DNA of 64,000 bases. Origin: Phycisphaerae bacterium (GTDB lineage Bacteria > Planctomycetota > Phycisphaerae > UBA1845 > UTPLA1). The translations under genes and the position numbers were made by a program. The stretch spans positions 1 through 64,000 of the forward strand of contig DATEMU010000013.1 in NCBI GenBank assembly GCA_035275405.1. Direction: 5' to 3'. The notes under the pieces were generated by a model, which was given only the letters and a program-made list of their open reading frames with translations, made no database searches and had not been told where the DNA came from. Shown here one piece after another: positions 1-8,800 of this stretch. The number at the start of each line of letters is the position of its first letter. Position 1 is the first letter of the stretch.

Positions 1-1
1 G

Positions 2-319
2 CCGGGCGAGAAGCTGTTTGAAGAGCTGAGCGTGCGCGGGGAGGACATGAGCCCCACCCGTCACGATCAGATATACATCTGGCGCAATCGCAAGGAAGAC
101 TGGACCCGGATTTGCCGTGTGATCGACGAGCTGGTGGCGGCGGCCGACATGCTTCCAGCCGAGGCGCTGCGGGAGCGGCTCTGTGCGATCGTTCCGGAAT
201 ACAGCCCCGAACCTCTGGGGGATGCAACGCGGCGCACGCAGAGCGCGACTTCGACCGTTGCCCCAGAGAACATGCGTCCGGTGACTGAGACCGAAGGCGC
301 ATTCGGAATTCCATCATGA
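2..319 (+). CDS. C-terminal end of a CapD/FlaA1-type nucleotide-sugar dehydratase/epimerase (partial)
   Basis: The reading frame is open from the first base of the window and its first residues are PGEKLFEELS, followed by ED and a PTRHDQIYIW stretch. This is the conserved end motif (RPGEKLxEEL ... PTxHxKI) of membrane-anchored polysaccharide biosynthesis proteins of the CapD/WbpM/FlaA1 family, which act on UDP-sugars for O-antigen, capsule or exopolysaccharide. Only about 105 residues are visible, so the SDR catalytic core lies outside the window. The stop codon overlaps the next start as ATGA, which suggests a shared transcript with the DUF5989 gene. The family call rests on this tail motif alone. 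Confidence 0.72.
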   Translation, partial: PGEKLFEELSVRGEDMSPTRHDQIYIWRNRKEDWTRICRVIDELVAAADMLPAEALRERLCAIVPEYSPEPLGDATRRTQSATSTVAPENMRPVTETEGAFGIPS

Positions 320-531
320 CAGACAATCCAACAGAGTCGCCGGATCAGTCGAACGACTTTCAAAAGGCCGCGGAAGCGGAGCGGATGGGCCTGGCCGCGG
401 AGTTCTGGGATTTTCTCAAGCACAACAAGAAGTGGTGGCTCCTGCCGATCCTTCTGGCCATGGTCGGCATCGGCGTCATCATCGCCCTCGGCTCGACCGG
501 CGCCGCGCCGTTCATTTATCCGCTGTTCTAA
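316..531 (+). CDS. DUF5989 family single-pass membrane protein
   Basis: This 71-residue protein has an acidic N-terminus, then EFWDFLKHNKKWWLLPI, one transmembrane helix at about residues 44-65 and the ending APFIYPLF. That pattern matches the DUF5989 family, short membrane peptides usually encoded in polysaccharide or carbamoyltransferase (SxtJ-like) loci. It starts inside the stop of the upstream sugar enzyme (ATGA overlap), so it is probably co-expressed with exopolysaccharide genes. Its molecular role is unknown. An accessory role in an envelope assembly complex is inference from context. Confidence 0.72.
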   Translation: MTDNPTESPDQSNDFQKAAEAERMGLAAEFWDFLKHNKKWWLLPILLAMVGIGVIIALGSTGAAPFIYPLF

Positions 532-740
532 TCGTCCGCCTCGTTCGCCCGCTCGGGTGGCACGGTCTCGCAGCAGCGAGGCCGTGGTGTCCCAACGCGC
601 CGAAATCCAACACGGCCTGCCCGTTTCACGGACAGACTGTGCCATCCCTATCTCCAACTGAGAGTTCGTGCCGGCCGCATGGTTCGCCGCCCGGCGCGGG
701 TGCGATAAGCCCCGCCGCCGTCCGATGTTGCGGCGGACGC

Positions 741-776
741 TTGACATATCATAAACTCATGATATAATGATTATAT
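741..776 (+). promoter_or_regulatory. Sigma70 promoter with two overlapping palindromes upstream of the ArsR gene
   Basis: TTGACA (741-746) and TATAAT (763-768) are separated by 16 bases. ATATCAT (746-752) and ATGATAT (759-765) form a perfect inverted repeat lying between the two boxes. A second perfect palindrome, ATATAAT-G-ATTATAT (762-776), covers the -10 box and the start codon region. Predicted transcription starts at about 775, on the ATG itself, so the mRNA is probably leaderless. Repressor binding here would block the polymerase, as expected for an autoregulated ArsR-family gene. Confidence 0.7.
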
Positions 777-1080
777 GATGAATAAGCGACCCGCCCCGGA
801 AATCCCCCACGCCGTCCTGGCCCGCTGCGCCGCCGCCTTTCGCGTCCTGGCCCATCCCCACCGGCTCAAGATCGTCGAACTCCTCGCCCACCGTCGACTC
901 TCCGTCGGCGAACTCGCCCGGCGGATCGATCTGCCCCAGGCGGCGTGCAGCCAGCACCTCAACCTCATGCGGGCGCACGGTCTGCTGGCCGCCGAGCGCA
1001 ACGGCAAGATTGTCTATTACAAGGTCGCCAACCCCAGTGCACTGCACATCATTGATTGCATCCGAAAACAGGAAATGTGA
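775..1080 (+). CDS. ArsR-family winged-helix regulator, probably sensing sulfur species
   Basis: This 101-residue protein has the ArsR/SmtB fold. LAHPHRLKIVELL forms the early helices, LSVGELARRIDLPQAACSQHLNLMR the helix-turn-helix, and GLLAAERNGKIVYYKV the wing. The metal-binding CVC motif of classical ArsR is absent. Cysteines lie at positions 18, 58 and 95. Members such as BigR and SqrR sense persulfides with two cysteines, one of them in the last helix, and Cys95 is in that helix here. The next gene is a four-domain reactive-sulfur enzyme, which supports a sulfide or persulfide signal. Start may be ATG 775 or 778; both fit a leaderless transcript. Confidence 0.85.
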   Translation: MMNKRPAPEIPHAVLARCAAAFRVLAHPHRLKIVELLAHRRLSVGELARRIDLPQAACSQHLNLMRAHGLLAAERNGKIVYYKVANPSALHIIDCIRKQEM

Positions 1081-1111
1081 GATTGACCGGACAAGTAAAG
1101 GAATCTGCATC

Positions 1112-3553
1112 ATGTCCTCCATCAAGAAACTCGTCATCATCGGCGGTGTGGCCGGCGGCGCGACTGCGGCGGCCCGGGCCCGGCGGCTCTCTGAAACAAC
1201 GGAAATCGTCGTTTTCGAACGCGGTCCCTACGTCTCCTTCGCCAACTGCGGTCTGCCCTATCACGTCGGCGGCGAAATCGCCGATCGCGCCAAGCTCCTG
1301 CTCCAGACGCCCGAGAGCCTCAAGGCCCGGCACAACCTCGACGTCCGCGTACGGACGGAGGTCGTGGCGATCGATGGCGCCCTTAAAAAAGTTCGGGTCC
1401 GCAGCCTCGACGACGGTCGCGAGTACGACGAACCCTACGACAAGCTCATCCTCGCGACGGGCGCCGCGCCGATCCGCCCGCCGCTGCCCGGCATCGACCA
1501 TCCGAAGATCTTTACGTTGCGCAACATCCCCGACATGGATCGGATCAAGGCGGCGGCCGATGTCGCCAAGTCCGCCCTCGTCATCGGCGGCGGGTTCATC
1601 GGACTGGAGATGGCCGAGAACCTCCGGCGAAAAGGCCTGACCGTCCACCTCGTCGAGATGCTCGACCAGGTCATGCCGCCGCTGGACAAGGAGATGGCGG
1701 CCGCCGCGGTCGAGCAACTCGCGCTGCACGGCGTGGACCTTCACCTCTCCAACGCGGTCGAGTCCTTTGAGGATGCCGCCAGCGCGGTGACCGCAAAGCT
1801 CAAGAGCGGGACTTCGCTCACGGCCGATCTCGTGGTTCTGTCCATTGGCGTTCGGCCGGAATCGGGCCTTGCGAAGGAGGCCGGCCTGAAGATCGGAGAT
1901 CGCGGCGGCATCGTCGTGGACGAGCACCTGCGGACCAGCGACTCCGACATCTACGCCGTCGGCGACGCCGTCATCACCAGGGACTACATCACAAACGCCG
2001 ACACGATCATCCCGCTCGCCGGTCCCGCCAATCGCCAGGGACGCATCGCCGCCGACCACATCTTCGGCCGAAGCAGCGTCTATCGCGGCTCGCAGGGCAC
2101 GAGCATCGTCCGCGTCTTTGACCTGGTCGTCGGGATGACCGGTGCAAGCGAAAAAGTCCTGCGCAAAGCCGGGCTCGACTACGAAAAAATCTACCTCCAT
2201 CCCGCACATCACGTCGGTTACTTTCCCGGCGCAGAGCAAATGTCCATCAAGCTTCTCTTCGCGAGGCCGGACGGGCGGATTCTCGGTGCGCAGATTACCG
2301 GCGGCGAGGGCGTGGACAAACGGATCGACGTGCTCGCGACGGCCATCCAGGCGCGGATGACCGTTTACGATCTGGAGGAGCTGGAACTGGCCTATGCGCC
2401 GCAGTTCGGCGCGGCCAAGGACCCGCTCAACATGGCGGGCTTCATCGCGGCCAACGTCCTGCGCGGTGACGTGAATATTGTCCACGCCGATCGAATCCCG
2501 GACGGCGTCTTGCTCGACGTCCGCACGAAGGCGGAGCACGACGCCGGCGCGATTCCCGGTTCGCTGCACATTCCCATTGACGAAATTCGCCGGCGGCGCT
2601 CGGAACTGCCCGCAAATAGAGCCATCATCTCCTACTGCGCCGTCGGTCAGCGCGGTTACACCGCCGCCCGCGTCCTTTCGCAACTCGGCTTCGATGTCGC
2701 CAATCTCTCGGGCGGCTACAAGACCTACAAGGCCTTTCATCCGATGCCGCCGGCCATGGCTCAACCGGCGCCAACGGCATGTGGCACGCCGGCACCGAAA
2801 ACTACGACTCCGGCGACAAGGGAACTGGACGTCCGCGGCCAGCAATGCCCCGGCCCGATCGTCGCGCTCTGCGACACGCTCAAATCGCTCCATGACGGCG
2901 ACGTACTTCGCGTCCGGGCCTCCGATCCCGGTTTTGCGACGGATGCGCCCGCCTGGTGCCGCCAGACCGGCAACGAATTGATCGAAGTCCGCCCCGAAAA
3001 CGGCCATTACGTCGCCACGATCCGCAAACACGCCGTCGCCGCCCAACCGCAGCCCGCCGGTGGACCCTCTTCGATGGGGCCTTGCAACGACAAGACCATC
3101 GTGGTCTTCTCCAGCGACCTGGACCGGGTGATGGCCGCCCTGATCATCGCCAACGGCGCCGCCTCGATGGGCCAGAAGGTGACGCTATTCTTCACCTTCT
3201 GGGGGCTCAACGTGCTTCGCAAGCCCCGCACATCGACTCACGGCAAGCCGCTGCTCGACCGCCTGTTCGGCCGAATGATGCCCGCCGGCATTGAGAAGCT
3301 CTCGCTCTCCAGGCTGAACATGGGCGGGATGGGGACGGCCATGATGAAAAAGACGATGCGTGACAAGCGCGTCGCCGCGCCGGCGGATCTCCTGAGATCG
3401 GCGATGGCCGGCGGCGTCCGCTTCGTCGCCTGCGCGATGTCCATGGACGTCATGGGCATTCGCCGCGACGAGCTGATCGACGGGATCGAAGTCGGCGGCG
3501 TCGGCGCCTATCTCGATGCGGCCGCACGGGCCGACGTTAACCTCTTCGTGTAG
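1112..3553 (+). CDS. CoA-disulfide reductase / rhodanese / TusA / DsrE fusion protein
   Basis: This 813-residue enzyme chains four sulfur domains. Residues 1-450 are a pyridine nucleotide-disulfide reductase: FAD motif IIGGVAGGATAAARARR, active-site SFANCGLPYHVGG with Cys46, NAD motif VIGGGFIGLEMAE and YAVGDAV. Residues 455-545 are a rhodanese with Cys509 in SYCAVGQRG. Residues 570-640 are TusA-like with Cys579 in RGQQCPGPI. Residues 655-813 are DsrE-like with Cys774 in FVACAMSMD. Such proteins reduce CoA disulfide or persulfide and pass sulfane sulfur between cysteines in the cytoplasm. Start ATG 1112 has AAAGGA at 1097-1102. It lies 31 bases after the ArsR gene and is probably its target. 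Confidence 0.93.
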   Translation: MSSIKKLVIIGGVAGGATAAARARRLSETTEIVVFERGPYVSFANCGLPYHVGGEIADRAKLLLQTPESLKARHNLDVRVRTEVVAIDGALKKVRVRSLDDGREYDEPYDKLILATGAAPIRPPLPGIDHPKIFTLRNIPDMDRIKAAADVAKSALVIGGGFIGLEMAENLRRKGLTVHLVEMLDQVMPPLDKEMAAAAVEQLALHGVDLHLSNAVESFEDAASAVTAKLKSGTSLTADLVVLSIGVRPESGLAKEAGLKIGDRGGIVVDEHLRTSDSDIYAVGDAVITRDYITNADTIIPLAGPANRQGRIAADHIFGRSSVYRGSQGTSIVRVFDLVVGMTGASEKVLRKAGLDYEKIYLHPAHHVGYFPGAEQMSIKLLFARPDGRILGAQITGGEGVDKRIDVLATAIQARMTVYDLEELELAYAPQFGAAKDPLNMAGFIAANVLRGDVNIVHADRIPDGVLLDVRTKAEHDAGAIPGSLHIPIDEIRRRRSELPANRAIISYCAVGQRGYTAARVLSQLGFDVANLSGGYKTYKAFHPMPPAMAQPAPTACGTPAPKTTTPATRELDVRGQQCPGPIVALCDTLKSLHDGDVLRVRASDPGFATDAPAWCRQTGNELIEVRPENGHYVATIRKHAVAAQPQPAGGPSSMGPCNDKTIVVFSSDLDRVMAALIIANGAASMGQKVTLFFTFWGLNVLRKPRTSTHGKPLLDRLFGRMMPAGIEKLSLSRLNMGGMGTAMMKKTMRDKRVAAPADLLRSAMAGGVRFVACAMSMDVMGIRRDELIDGIEVGGVGAYLDAAARADVNLFV

Positions 3554-3684
3554 CCACCATCGCACATAAAAAATATTTAATGTCACCTTTCGGACTTCTC
3601 CACTCGGCTCGATGTCCGTAACATCGAGCTGGGTGGGGGGAGTCCGCGGTCAGGCGAAGCGGGACAACGGAGGAGCACGGCGCG

Positions 3685-4083
3685 TTGACACCCGATCCGA
3701 TCCCTCTGGAGGTCCGAAGCTTTATCTCCGAGCACATGCGCTCGATCAGTGGGATCCGCCTGCTGCTTCTGCTGCACGTTGACCCGCAACGCGAATGGAC
3801 CGCTCAAGAATTGGCCCATGAGCTGCGCGCCGCTTCGGAATGGGCGGAACGCGAACTCAGGCTGCTGCTCGCGCAGGGCCTGGTCGCGAATTCGGACAGC
3901 CAACCCGCCCGATTCCGCTACGCGCCGCGGACCGAGGCCCTATCGAACCTCGTCTCCCAATTAGCGGCAATCTATCCGGAGCGCCGGCATTCGATCATCC
4001 AGATTCTCTTCTCGGTGCCGACCGACTCCATCCAATCCTTCGCCGACGCGTTTCGGCTCAGGAAGGAGAACCAAGATGGCTGA
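3685..4083 (+). CDS. Uncharacterised protein with a winged-helix-like N-terminal half
   Basis: This 132-residue protein has no family I can name. Residues 15-70 (GIRLLLLLHVDPQREWTAQELAHELR, then WAERELRLLLAQGLVA) read like a small winged-helix domain in which a short partner region selects a two-state helix. The C-terminal half is amphipathic and helical. It starts at TTG 3685, chosen because GGAGGAG (3669-3675) sits nine bases upstream. Its end overlaps the next DUF5985 gene by eight bases, so the three genes to 4610 form an operon. A regulatory role for the membrane pair is inference only. Confidence 0.7.
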   Translation: MTPDPIPLEVRSFISEHMRSISGIRLLLLLHVDPQREWTAQELAHELRAASEWAERELRLLLAQGLVANSDSQPARFRYAPRTEALSNLVSQLAAIYPERRHSIIQILFSVPTDSIQSFADAFRLRKENQDG

Positions 4084-4333
4084 GGTGGTATACGCGCTTT
4101 GCGGTCTCATGAGTCTCGCGTGCGCGGTGTTGCTCTGGCGCGGCTACCGCCGGACCCGCGCCCGGCTGCTCCTTTGGAGCAGCCTGTGCTTCATCGGCCT
4201 GACGGGCAATAATTTGCTTCTGTTTATCGACAAGGTGGTCCTGCCCGACGTCAACCTCTCGGACCTGCGCGGCTACATGGCGCTCGGCAGCCTGCTCTTG
4301 TTGCTATATGGCATGATCTGGGATGCGGAGTAA
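4076..4333 (+). CDS. DUF5985 family membrane protein (first of a pair)
   Basis: This 85-residue protein has three hydrophobic helices: near 3-19, 30-50 and 63-83. Basic residues (WRGYRRTRARLLLW) lie between the first two. Length, spacing and the NNLLLFIDKVVLPDVNLSDLR loop fit DUF5985, a small inner-membrane family common in planctomycetes and proteobacteria that is often encoded as adjacent pairs. The gene overlaps the upstream winged-helix-like gene by eight bases and is followed by a second copy 16 bases later. Its function is unknown. Confidence 0.7.
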   Translation: MAEVVYALCGLMSLACAVLLWRGYRRTRARLLLWSSLCFIGLTGNNLLLFIDKVVLPDVNLSDLRGYMALGSLLLLLYGMIWDAE

Positions 4334-4349
4334 GCGGGAGGCCCTTCTT

Positions 4350-4610
4350 ATGCAGGAATTCACCTACGGGGCGCTGGTCATGGCCAGCGCGATCATCAGC
4401 CTGTTTTTCCTGAGATATTGGCGGCGATCGCGCGACACCCTCTTCATTTACTTTTCCGCCGCCTTCCTGGCCCTGGGACTCAACTGGCTCGCCCTCGCCT
4501 TCGCCGATCGCGACGAACCGCAGACCTCTCTGTACATCATGCGCCTCCTCGCCTTCGGTCTGATCGTCATCGGCATCTGGAACAAGAACCGCCGCAGTTC
4601 CACGTCATAA
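4350..4610 (+). CDS. DUF5985 family membrane protein (second of a pair)
   Basis: This 86-residue, three-helix membrane protein is a paralogue of the preceding gene. It shares the pattern helix, basic loop (RYWRRSRDTLFIYF), helix ending in NWLALAFADRDEP, helix. ATG 4350 is preferred over the upstream in-frame ATG at 4323 because GGGAGG at 4336-4341 is correctly spaced before it. The two copies probably pair in the membrane, which is inference from their invariable adjacency in this arrangement. Function unknown. Confidence 0.7.
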   Translation: MQEFTYGALVMASAIISLFFLRYWRRSRDTLFIYFSAAFLALGLNWLALAFADRDEPQTSLYIMRLLAFGLIVIGIWNKNRRSSTS

Positions 4611-4635
4611 GCCCCCCGGAAGATGCAATCACCCG

Positions 4636-5820
4636 TCAGCGGACCCTCTTCATCCAGCTCTTCCACGCATCCTCCCACTTGCGGTCCAATTTGCCGAAGG
4701 CGGTCTCGAAGTCCTTGATCTCTTGTTCGGGCGTCGACTTGTAGGTCTTGGGGCGTTTGTTAATGATCTCGACGTACGCCTTGACCTGGTTGCGCTTGGC
4801 CCGGTTGAGGTAGTGAACCAGGGCCCAACTCTGGGCGTACGCCTGACCGATCGTCGCCGGGCCGAACCAGCCGGCGTGCGAAATGAATTCCTTCACGGGG
4901 ACAAGGCCCTTGGCCTGCTCCAGGGCCTGATACTCCTTGAGCCGGTCGGAATTGAGTGCGCCGAAATTGGCGCTGGTGCCCGTGCTGATCGGCTCGAACA
5001 TCATCGCCGTGCCCTCGGCAAACCAGCGCGGGTTGGCGATGAAGACCTTCGGGTTGTGAAAGCCGATGTTCCACAACACCTGATGGGCGACCTCGTGCTG
5101 AACGATGGATTCGCTCACGTCCCCGCCGATCGTCGTGCTCCAGTTGGCGTGGCTTCGCGCGTTCTTGATCTCCTGGTTGATCTGCCGCCGCTCCTGCGGC
5201 GTAAGATTGCCCTGCTTGAGCCGCCCCTTTAACTGGTCGATCTTCGCCTCGGCGTCCTGGCGGGCTTTCTTGAAACTGTCCTGGTTCCGGAAATTGTAGA
5301 ACATGCTGATGTTCAGTTCGGGCACATAAACACCGGGCGTCGACTGCGGCATCTCTCCCACGCCGACTTTCTTGGAGTGGCCGTTGTAGTCGCCGTGCTC
5401 CTCGAAGTAATAGATGATGAGCTTCTTCTTGGGGGCGTGGGCGTCGAATCCCAGTTTCTGGGTGTACTTGATGCAGGATCGATAGGTCTGCTCGATGGCC
5501 AGTCCGAAGGTCCTCACGTCCTCGTCACTCGTGTTGTACACGACAGAGTAGTGCATCGTTCGCTTGAGCTTGAACGCTTCGTTTCCCAGCTCCTTGAGCG
5601 CCTTCTTCTCGGCCGCGGTGTCGGCGGGGATGTCCGACATTTCCACTTTGTCGCGGCCCGGCGATGCGTCCTTCGTCGATTTCGACGATCCGGACTTTGA
5701 AGATTTGCGAGACTTGGACGGCTCGCCATCCTGCGCCGCAGCCGGCCCCGCGAGCGCCAGCGTCAGAAAAAACGCACCCAGTAGGATGAAAGAAATAGCC
5801 GTTGCGGAACGTCGGTGCAT
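4636..5820 (-). CDS. Secreted DUF1570-like protein with an HExxH zinc-protease motif
   Basis: This 394-residue protein starts with a signal peptide (hydrophobic 10-27, cleavage near AAAQD). A Ser/Lys-rich low-complexity linker follows at 30-52. The remainder resembles the DUF1570/peptidase MA-like family found in planctomycetes, with HEVAHQ at about residue 243 and WFAEGTAMMFE some 25 residues later, the pattern of a gluzincin metallopeptidase with a downstream glutamate ligand. It is probably active in the periplasm; the substrate is unknown. The gene stands alone, 79 bases downstream of the cytochrome biogenesis gene on the same strand. Confidence 0.8.
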   Translation of the reverse strand: MHRRSATAISFILLGAFFLTLALAGPAAAQDGEPSKSRKSSKSGSSKSTKDASPGRDKVEMSDIPADTAAEKKALKELGNEAFKLKRTMHYSVVYNTSDEDVRTFGLAIEQTYRSCIKYTQKLGFDAHAPKKKLIIYYFEEHGDYNGHSKKVGVGEMPQSTPGVYVPELNISMFYNFRNQDSFKKARQDAEAKIDQLKGRLKQGNLTPQERRQINQEIKNARSHANWSTTIGGDVSESIVQHEVAHQVLWNIGFHNPKVFIANPRWFAEGTAMMFEPISTGTSANFGALNSDRLKEYQALEQAKGLVPVKEFISHAGWFGPATIGQAYAQSWALVHYLNRAKRNQVKAYVEIINKRPKTYKSTPEQEIKDFETAFGKLDRKWEDAWKSWMKRVR

Positions 5821-5899
5821 TGGAAGACCTCCTTGGATCCCGGCGTCGGCGGTCTTGCGCGGTGAGGCCCGCCCGTCGAAAAGGGAGATTATACCGTCA

Positions 5900-8800
5900 T
5901 TATGCGTAGCTGTGCAGGCCCACGATGTAAAAATTCACCACCCACCAGTTGAACTGCATCGCCGCAAAGCCGAAGACCGACAGGACGCTCGTCCACAAGG
6001 CCCGCTTGCGCGTGACGAACCGGGCATGGATCAGGATGGCGTAGATCAGCCACGTATTAAGGGCAAAGACCTCCTTCGGGTCCCAGCCCCAGGGCCGGCC
6101 CCAGGAATAATCCGCCCAGACCGCCCCGAGAACCAGACCCACGAATAGCGCGATCGTGGCGGTGTAGAGCAGCACGCGATGGGAAAGGTCGAATTCTTCG
6201 AGCAGGTTGGCTTTAACCGGGAAGCCTTCCGCAGCGACCACCGGGGCTCGCTCGCGCGGGCGCAGCAGCATCCCGCACAGTCCGCGGGCCAGGAAGATGC
6301 CGCCGCCGATCAGACCTATAAAGGCGGTAATGAAGTAGGGCACGCTGAGCGCGTCCATGTAGCCCATCTTGGCCATGACCAGCGTGGCGATGGCGCCGGC
6401 CTGTGCGCCGATGGTCCCCTGCGCCAATGCGGATCGATCGCGGAACGCGGAGACAAAGAGGTAGCAATTGGCGACGCCGAAGGCCAGCGTAATGACGGCG
6501 TAGCTGGAGATGATCAGGACGGTGTGGATGCGAAGCATGATGTCATCGAGGATGGGCATCATGCCGCCGAGCTTGTTATCGACGACGTTGGGCAGCAGTT
6601 CCGGCAGCGCCAGGGCAAAGAAGCCCAGCAGCGCGGAACTCAGGAGATACACCCGCTTTTTCAGGAACAGTTCGAGGACCAGGCCAAAGACCGCGCCGAC
6701 CCAGGTGGAGGAGACGACCGCCTCGTACATGTTGGCGACGGGGATGCGGCCAATGACGTTCCAACGCATGGCGATATCGACGCCGTGCAGGCCAACCGCT
6801 CCGAGGAGGAAGATGAGCCCGACGACCCGGACCCATCCGTAGCGCGTCGCGACAGCGAAGATCGAGACAAAGAACGCGACGATGTAGCAGACCCAGCCGT
6901 AACGGATGAGTCCGATGCGGCGGTAGGTCACCTCGGCACTGCGTTGCGCCGGCGTCGGATAGAGCCCGGCGGGGGCCAGCGTCGGGAGCAATTGATCGAG
7001 GCTTTTGATCGAAGCGTTGATCCCGGCGACATCGCGGGCCAGCCAGGCCTTCTTCCAATTGGCGTAGAGGGCAAAGAGATCCGAGCCTCCGCCGGCCGGT
7101 AGACTCATCGCATGTTGATCGAGTTCGCCGACGGAAATCCAGGGAGTATCGTGCTCGCCGCCCGGATTGGGGACGATCGTGCAGGTGCGGGACAGGCTCT
7201 GATAATGACCCAGGGCGTTGGACAACCGGTCCATCGCGGTTTTCTTGAGCATGTCCATCGACATCTGCTCAATCCGCGCGGAGACCTGGGGCGAGGCAAG
7301 AAAATCGAAGCTCACCATGCCTGTTTTCACGATTCGCGATTGCTCCTCATCCGTCACCTGGACAGGATGCGCGGTCAATTCCTTGAGCAGCGCCCGGTCT
7401 TTGATATAGATGATGGGCTGGTCGTGGTAGGCGTTGACGTTGAACATCAGTTCGACCGCGGCAACGACGGGATCGAGCCCGTAGAGCGGCTTGGCCCCGT
7501 GGACGCTCTTGACGGCGTCGCGGGCCCACGAGTCGATGGTGGAGTAGCGCCAGCTATGCTGGATGGCCAGCGAACCCAATGTTTGAACATCGATCTCCGG
7601 CGCGACTGCAGCCAGTGGTTGAGCTGTAATCGGAAGTTCTTCAACTTCGTCTGGCGAGCAGCCCGTTGTAATCCAAGTGCAGACCGCAAGAAGCCAGATT
7701 AGGGCCGTCTGGACAGCGACCGGTCGGCGCAACGCCGGCGAAGTCCGCACGTCGCCCGCGCCGCCCTCGTCATCCTCGTTTTTCATTTTCGCGAACTCCT
7801 GCTTGCGGCGCCGGATCAAAATCGGCTTAACGCAGAACGCATACAGCATGCCCAGAGTAATCAGCGTGCAACCGGCCAGCATGGTCAGTACGCCCTGACG
7901 ATTCCCAACCCCCAGAACGGTCCACGATTCATGGTCGCCCGACGCCTGCGACTGGAAGAGCGTCCACTCTCCCGCGCGCGCCGTGTTGTTCAACCACGCC
8001 TTGTCGCGCACGACGGCGTTCGAGTCGAAGTCCTGTTTGCGAATATGGCTCGCCCAGCCGCTGGGCTGTTGACGCCCCGGATAGAAGTCGGTCTGCAACC
8101 ATTCCAGCGCGAGCCGCGCGGGCAGCGGGCGAATCGCTCGACCGTAGATGAAACGCAGTTCGCCCAACTCGGGCACATTCGCCACGGCCGTCGGCGCCGT
8201 CCCATCGTGCATGGTGTTATACAGACTGAAAGGCACCCATATGCGCCGTTCCCAGTCGCCCTTGGTGGAACGAAGGTGGACGCGGATGGCCGATTCTCCG
8301 CGGCGGACCGTGCCGAACGGCCGGCGGTTGCGCTCGGGAATGACTACTGCCTGAGTCTCGAAACGCGGGTTCGTGATGTAATCGCTCCAGACGAATGTCG
8401 ACCCGCTCTCCGATTGCTCCGTCGCCTTGGCGGCGAGGGGCTTGACCGTCCGCTTGCCGCCGGGCGCGGTGTGAATCAATGTCGGCGCGAGGAACTCGCC
8501 GGCGACCACCACGTAGCGATCGCGCGAGGCATCGAAGTAGCGCAGTTCAATATTCTCATCAACGAGGGCCTTGGCGGGATCGATCCGCTGCCCCTGTCGG
8601 TCGCGATCCTGATTGAGCGCCGGGTAGCGGTCCAGCACGGATCGCTGGAATTTCTGATTCGGCCCCTCTACCCACACGAGGGCGATGGGCGTGCGCGCAT
8701 TCTGAAACCCGACACTCATCAGCGGCCAGCTCGGCTGCAATTGCTCGATGGAGAGCGAATACTCAGTGCCTTCGACCTTGATCGATTGGCCCTCGCTGAC

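Noticed and set aside
67..747. Long antisense reading frame over the first genes
   Set aside because: It is a GC-driven shadow of the partial sugar enzyme and DUF5989 gene; composition is Arg-rich and without domains.
1049..3046. 665-codon antisense frame opposite the sulfur enzyme
   Set aside because: The sense strand has four complete domains; the antisense frame has no recognisable motif.
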